64,000 nt of DNA from Pseudoips prasinana (Eukaryota; Arthropoda; Insecta; Lepidoptera; Nolidae): NCBI GenBank assembly GCA_951640165.1, contig OX621237.1, positions 16,182,001 to 16,246,000 of the forward strand, given 5' to 3'. Positions within the stretch are counted from its first letter, which is position 1. The number at the start of each line of letters is the position of its first letter. The notes beneath the pieces were generated by a model. It saw nothing but the letters and a program-made list of their open reading frames with translations. It did no database searches and was not told where the DNA came from. Below are positions 59,057 to 64,000 of this stretch, in pieces. Both the position numbers and the translations under genes were made by a program.

Positions 59057-59905
59057 GCTCTTCAGGTGACTTTGTCAGATCTTCTAAATAATTAATTCGG
59101 GTATTTATGTTAAAATAAATTCTTAGCAGAATCTGGGTAGTAATGATATAACTCTAGTTGGGCAATACGATATTACTTTTTCGGGTGGTTTACCAAATTT
59201 ATGAATAACGTTTAATTGAAAAGCGCTATACACTCACGGATAACACTGCACTATGAGTATGCCATATAAAGTGGTTAGGTACTCTTTTACTTGTCTGGGT
59301 AGGTGATACAGGATTCCATTGTGTTTGGTCGTACTCTGAGACCTTCAGTCCTTAAAATCGTTGTTAGTCCCTCAAGATTCTTTAACTACATGTTTTGATG
59401 CATAATCATTTGGATAGTTTCATTAAAGACACCACCTACCTATAATTATTATTTCATATTCTTTGTCATTTTGTGAAATAACTGTTGGAAGGTAATCAGA
59501 AAATAGGTAATTTTTCTACCCTAATGTTGGAGAGTAAATGTTCTAGAAAGAAGATTCGTCTTTGAAGTAATTTAGAATTTATAAAGTTAAAACGTGCAAG
59601 CTTGGTCCTGGGTGCTGCAAGCATCTATAGATTATGGTGACCACTTACGATCAAGTGCACCATATTCTCGTTTACTGGCTCAGTTGTATAAAAAGAAGAG
59701 ACTAATATCTTCTTGATATTCAAGAGCAATTTTAGGGTAATTAGGAAACGTATATTTCGGCTTCAGACCCATGACAACACTAAGTTTGACAGTTTGACAT
59801 TCTGTGTGGATTCTTACTTATTTACGTGTCGTTTTTGTTGATCTATTGATTAAGAAGTGATATGATAGATGTTGTTGATTAAATTTAATTTAACTACATT
59901 TTGAT
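59057..59905. other. COG6 upstream region
   Basis: No gene. A CTATRGATTATGGTGACCAC-like word near 59630 is a fragment of the repeat also seen at about 50575-50670. The COG6 promoter presumably lies at 59.75-59.9 kb. Confidence 0.4.
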
Positions 59906-61768
59906 ATGATGGATTCCGTCTATAACAATCCAATTAGACAAAGGATAAATAAAATCTTCGACAGTCATATTGTCTCGGACAATACAGATGCATTGCATTC
60001 GGTATCCGGTATATGTTCATCAAATTCTGCCTATACGCGAAGAATAATTGTAAATGAAATAGAAAAACGGGATATGCTTGTAAACAAAGCTGTTCTAGTA
60101 GAATATAACAAGGTGAAAGATAAGTTACAAGTATTATTGGACTCCTTATCTTCTTTAGATGTTGCAGTTAAAGACATGTCTAATAGATTATTCGATTCTA
60201 AAACGAAAACACACCATCTCATTACTCAGACGACGAAGCTAAAAGATGAAAGAAAAAAGACTGAGAAGAAACAGATATGGGTGGATGCTTTTGTAAAGAA
60301 TTTTCAACTATCACCAGAACAAAATGAGTATTTATATAATGTTTCCATAAAAACACCACTGACTGTGGAATTCTTTGGTACATTGTCACATATTGAAAAG
60401 TTATATGATAACTGTAAAACACTCATAAAGTGTTGGCACCAGACTTCAGCATTTGATATCATGGAAACTGTAGGCCTCCAGCAAGAAGTAGCTATTGAAA
60501 AACTATATCATTGGACTATCAGTGCATGTCTGAGTACTGATTCACCTAACAATGTCTTAGTACCTACTGCATTAGCAAAGTTTCAAAACAGACAAGTGCT
60601 TTTTTCCAACATAATAGATGAATATTGTTCAGCACGCAAAGCTACTATTGTTCAACTGTTTATTGATGCATTGACAAAAGGTACAGATGGTTCAAAACCA
60701 ATAGAATTTTATGCCAATGATGCTAAAAGGTATATAGGAGATATCTTGACTTGGGTGTATCAAGTTATTCCAGTTGAGAAAGAAAATCTTGCAACAGTAT
60801 TTAAATTTTGCAGTATGCCTGAAAAAAGTCAACTCATTATTGATGCATTAACTAACATTATGGAAGCAATTTGTCCACTTTTAAAAGTCAGAGCTGAGTT
60901 AATTTTGAAACCTGATAAAGATCCTCTAGTCCTCTGGTCTATAACTAATTTAATTATATATTACATGGATGTTATTCAAGCAGTTATCAGTAACGGTCAT
61001 CTAATCAACACATTTGAGGATTTACTGAGAAAGAGTGAGGAAGTTTTTGTTATAACTCTGGATAGTAAAATACAGAAAGAACTAAGTCATGGTGTGAAAG
61101 CTCCTCCAGTGGACCTCAACCCATCAATAGTTGTGACTGACTTGGTCAGTTTCTTAAGAGACCTATTGGCCATAATGAACACTGCCCACAATATAAACCC
61201 TTCCGATAGAAAGATGATTGTGACACATATTTTGGATCCTTTATTACATGCAATAAATGAAACTGCTTGTCATTTAAGCTCAACTGATATGTCTGTTTAC
61301 ATGTTAAACTGTATTTACCACATACAGTGTACTTTGTCATTGTACACAATTATGGATGAATATAATGAGAGATTACAAGCTCAGTCCGAGGCTCAAATTG
61401 ACACCTTAACATCGGAACAAGCCAGCTACCTTGTAGCCAATTTAAATTTGGGGCCAATTTACACAATTCTTCAAGAAAAGATCAGTGGTCCTTTATCAGC
61501 CATACCAGGGATGGATACATCAACATTAAAAACCTTTTTGAACAAGTTTGATATGTTCTTAGTATCACCAGATATGTACTTGCTGCCACAACTCAATTTG
61601 CTTTTAAGCCATAACCATAAATCTTTAGTCAAAAAGCGAGCATTTGAAGTTATATTTGCAATCTATGCACAACTGTACAAAGCAGTTCATGATCAAGCAA
61701 ATGGTTATGCAGAACCACATACTATAGTTCGTAGAAACCCTGAAGAAGTTAATAAATTATTAGTGTAA
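59906..61768 (+). CDS. Cog6: conserved oligomeric Golgi complex subunit 6
   Basis: A single open frame of 620 residues without introns. COG6 is part of lobe B of the COG tether, which directs retrograde vesicles to the Golgi and so maintains glycosylation enzymes there. The N-terminal coiled-coil (roughly residues 50-130, many K/E/L) is followed by FFGTLSHIEKLYDNCK, IMETVGLQQEVAIEKLYHW, RKATIVQLFIDALTKG, the DAKRYIGDILTWVYQ block and a helical C-terminal region ending VRRNPEEVNKLLV. The ARKATIVQLFIDALT and DAKRYIGD segments are the family's best-conserved parts. The length is close to other animal COG6 proteins. Two adjacent Met codons (MMD) make the exact start ambiguous by one residue. No damage seen, so an intronless gene rather than a processed pseudogene. 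Confidence 0.93.
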   Translation: MMDSVYNNPIRQRINKIFDSHIVSDNTDALHSVSGICSSNSAYTRRIIVNEIEKRDMLVNKAVLVEYNKVKDKLQVLLDSLSSLDVAVKDMSNRLFDSKTKTHHLITQTTKLKDERKKTEKKQIWVDAFVKNFQLSPEQNEYLYNVSIKTPLTVEFFGTLSHIEKLYDNCKTLIKCWHQTSAFDIMETVGLQQEVAIEKLYHWTISACLSTDSPNNVLVPTALAKFQNRQVLFSNIIDEYCSARKATIVQLFIDALTKGTDGSKPIEFYANDAKRYIGDILTWVYQVIPVEKENLATVFKFCSMPEKSQLIIDALTNIMEAICPLLKVRAELILKPDKDPLVLWSITNLIIYYMDVIQAVISNGHLINTFEDLLRKSEEVFVITLDSKIQKELSHGVKAPPVDLNPSIVVTDLVSFLRDLLAIMNTAHNINPSDRKMIVTHILDPLLHAINETACHLSSTDMSVYMLNCIYHIQCTLSLYTIMDEYNERLQAQSEAQIDTLTSEQASYLVANLNLGPIYTILQEKISGPLSAIPGMDTSTLKTFLNKFDMFLVSPDMYLLPQLNLLLSHNHKSLVKKRAFEVIFAIYAQLYKAVHDQANGYAEPHTIVRRNPEEVNKLLV

Positions 61769-62164
61769 AATATTATACCTATATTTAATGAAGTTAGTTG
61801 ATAATATCCTGAGATATATTATTTAATTAATGCATTTTGAAATGTTACCCTACTAATGTAAAAGATGCTATTTCATTAACAAGTTGAATGCCAGTTATGA
61901 GTTTCCTTTTACCATTATTTGTCTGTACTGCTGGTAGAATAAGGGTAAGAGTTATACTGTAATTGTAAATTAATCCCTAAAATATAGTCTCCTACTTGTG
62001 ACAACTCAAAATACCTTGTTTTATAAATTCATACTGCTTCAATATTTATTTTTATTACCCTTATTTAAAAATATGATTCCATGAAGTATTGTTTTAATTG
62101 CCACTAATTTCCTCCACATATAAGAACAAATTCATGTCTAGTGTGAAATCTAGTACCTACTTCA
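61769..62164. other. COG6 3' flank
   Basis: AT-rich, presumed 3' untranslated region. No canonical AATAAA stands out. No repeat seen until the GC-rich block begins at about 62165. Confidence 0.4.
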
Positions 62165-63320
62165 AACTACTGTGTCCTTCCGTTGACGAGAACCCTGCCC
62201 CCCGTCCCCGGGGGTCTAGGACACTTCCTCGGACCCTCCGTCGCCGTCGCATCATGATTGGGACGACCAGTTTTAGGTGACGGAGGGAGGGAAACCGTGC
62301 AGTACGGCGACTTGCAGCTCGAAAGACCGCCCCTGGCCCGGATGGGATACCGGGCAGAGCATGGGTGTAGGCTGTGGTAGTCTTTGGGGATCGATTGAGG
62401 CAACAGGCCGGGCAGGACCGCCAATTCTCTTTCGTCGTTCCGACCAATTTGTTTGCTGGACGAGGCGGGTAGCTCTGAGCATTGGCCCCGACTTTTCGGA
62501 CAACTAGTTCGGCGTCCGACAGGGACGTTAGACGCTGATCGGCGGTGAGTTTAGTCATCGTCAACGCCTTCAACTCCGTCCCCTGGTCCTCAAGAAGAAG
62601 TTTACAGTCTCCACGGAGTTGTGGTGCGGTTCATGGCCTTTTACGGGGCTCCTGTCTGATCTGAACGCCTAACGGTGTTATTCTAAATAGCCTGCAGCGT
62701 GTGGGAGCCATACGGATCGTACGAGGATACCGGACGATATCTTCCGAGGCCACGACACTCTAGGCGCACCATTCGATCTTCTGGCGGCAGTCAACGCGGC
62801 GATTTTTACCGAAATACGCACCCGCCAGGGCATCGGGGGTCATTGAGTATAGACGGGATGCACACCAGCGCTTAATAACACAGTGGCGTCGGTGCTACCC
62901 TGCCTCACCTCGAGGCCTGGGTGGGAAGGAAGAACGGTTACGTCATCTACAGACTAACTCAGATATTCACTGGACACGGGTGTTTCCATGAGAATCTGTG
63001 CCCGGATAGGTCGAGAAGCGACGACACATTGTCGCCCCTGCGGAAGCGGCCTGGACTCTGCCCATCACACACTCGCTGAGTGCCCAGTCTAGGAGGCCGT
63101 ATAGCCAGTTCTAATCACAGAGATCTGATGGGATCTGCCCCCACCAGCAATCGTAGGTGCGATACTGGTGGGTGGTCCCACCAAATAGGACATCGTGGTC
63201 TTCTTTTCTGAGGCATTCATATTCCAGAAGGAGGCCGATGTCGCTCGTAGACGGAGTAGACGTCGGAGTGAGTCTGACATACCCATCCGAAGACAACTTT
63301 GCGTAGGCATTTCCCATACC
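62165..63320 (+). pseudogene. GC-rich R1-like LINE relic
   Basis: Plus-strand frames, broken by several shifts and stops, show RT pieces: RLAARKTAPGPDGIPGRAWV near 62290, then YGAPV and RVGAIRIVRGYRTISSEATT near 62640-62760. AHQRLITQWRR follows, then a C-terminal zinc-finger-like end (C..CG...DSAHHTL near 63030-63080). These are typical of R1-clade reverse transcriptases. The middle of the RT, including the catalytic Asp block, is missing. GC content is far above that of the flanks, which marks the boundaries. Confidence 0.7.
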
Positions 63321-63608
63321 GTTTAAAAAAAAAGGCGACTAGGTCGTAAGTTATCTCAAATATGGAAGTAAATGTTGGCATTCAATCGCAATGCCATCGC
63401 AATACTCGCTGGCTAGGACCCTACCCTAGCTAAGTGGCGTTCTCTAGCTATCTAGGTGGACCAACTGGAGAAAAAAGCCCGAAAGAAACTCCGGGCTTGC
63501 TTTTTTATACATCTATTTACATTGTGATTGGCTGGTATGTGGACTAAATTTAATGCACTCACAGAACCATTTTTATCTAGGTCATCAAATTGTGATAAAC
63601 AATAATTG
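63321..63608. other. non-coding
   Basis: Contains a GCCCGRRARRAACTCCGGGC-like hairpin near 63478-63500 (AAGCCCG...CGGGCTT). No gene. Confidence 0.4.
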
Positions 63609-63832
63609 ACGGGCCTGGTGGCGTGGTTGGCAAATGCTTGCTTTTCATGCCGGAGGTCGTGGGATCGATTCCCACCCAGGAAAGATATTTGTGTGCATGA
63701 ACATGTCTGTTTGTCCTGAGTCTGGGTGTAATTTATCTATATAAGTATGTATTTACAAAAGAAACTTAGTTTATGTAATATATCAGTTATCTGATTTCCA
63801 TAGTACAAGCTCTGCTTAGTTTGGGATCAGGG
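63609..63832 (+). repeat. tRNA-derived SINE (family 2)
   Basis: The head GACGGGCCTGGTGGCGTGG has A-box-like sequence, then the B box GGATCGATTCCCACCC, and then the shared body and tail. Other copies are 6096-6297 (inverted) and 3566-4055 (interrupted). It is the best-preserved copy in the window. Confidence 0.8.
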
Positions 63833-64000
63833 GGCCTAGACAAAATCCAAGCGTTTTCCGCACGAGCGTTTTCCGTTCACGCTAAGGACTTGACGTTAGC
63901 GTGCCGAAAATGGTAGACAAGTTACAAATGGAACGCCAAACGCTCATTCCGCAGCGTTACCCGAAACACTCTATAATTAGCCTATGGAATAGTGTATAGT

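Noticed and set aside
59906..61768. Processed pseudogene of COG6 because it has no introns
   Set aside because: The frame is fully open over 620 codons with no poly(A) tract or target duplication, so a functional intronless gene is more likely.
62157..62573. Minus-strand open frame of 138 codons in the GC-rich block
   Set aside because: It lies opposite R1-like RT fragments on the plus strand and has no family pattern. High GC content alone explains the open frames.

Overview
The window looks like nuclear DNA of a moth or butterfly. It is AT-rich, its genes have short spliced introns, and it is densely seeded with repeats typical of lepidopteran genomes: tRNA-derived SINEs, truncated RTE-type LINE tails ending in ATG repeats, jockey/CR1-like and R1-like LINEs, short-LTR copia and gypsy elements, and MULE-type DNA elements. 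The order was inferred from sequence character alone; the species was not identified.

Seven cellular genes can be supported. In order they are: the last exon of mind bomb (RING finger, + strand, about 1.6 kb); the dehydrogenase part of Wwox (- strand, four exons, 7.4-11.7 kb, WW-domain exons not found); DHX16/Prp2 spliceosomal helicase (+ strand, five exons, 20.9-24.6 kb, complete); SDHAF4/Sirup (- strand, two exons, 25.0-25.5 kb, complete); THG1 tRNA-His guanylyltransferase (+ strand, two exons, 48.3-50.0 kb, complete); V-ATPase subunit d (- strand, four exons, 53.6-56.9 kb, complete); and COG6 (+ strand, single exon, 59.9-61.8 kb, complete). They form no operon or common pathway.

Between SDHAF4 and THG1 lies a transposon island of about 21 kb. 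It contains a MULE-type element with two identical 120-bp terminal inverted repeats, sitting 8 bp upstream of the SDHAF4 start codon. Next comes a Ty3/gypsy element with identical 127-bp LTRs, with a copia element (194-bp LTRs, one mismatch) inserted into its gag. Beyond that is an old inverted-repeat DNA element with a second copia inside one of its arms, and then a third, unrelated copia on the minus strand. Target-site duplications were found for all five younger insertions, so the order of insertion can be read directly.

Flanking regions hold older debris: two jockey/CR1-like LINE relics and a broken Tc/IS630-like transposase (14.3-19.6 kb), a tandem array of about 135-bp tRNA-like units interrupted by a GC-rich MITE (50.7-51.8 kb), a second long-TIR element of about 1 kb with a 9-bp target duplication (58.0-59.05 kb), and a GC-rich R1-like LINE relic (62.2-63.3 kb). 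No tRNA, rRNA or CRISPR locus and no clear new multi-gene system was found. The most unusual structures are the SDHAF4 promoter insertion, the nested retroelement stack, the tRNA-like tandem array and several very clean hairpins.
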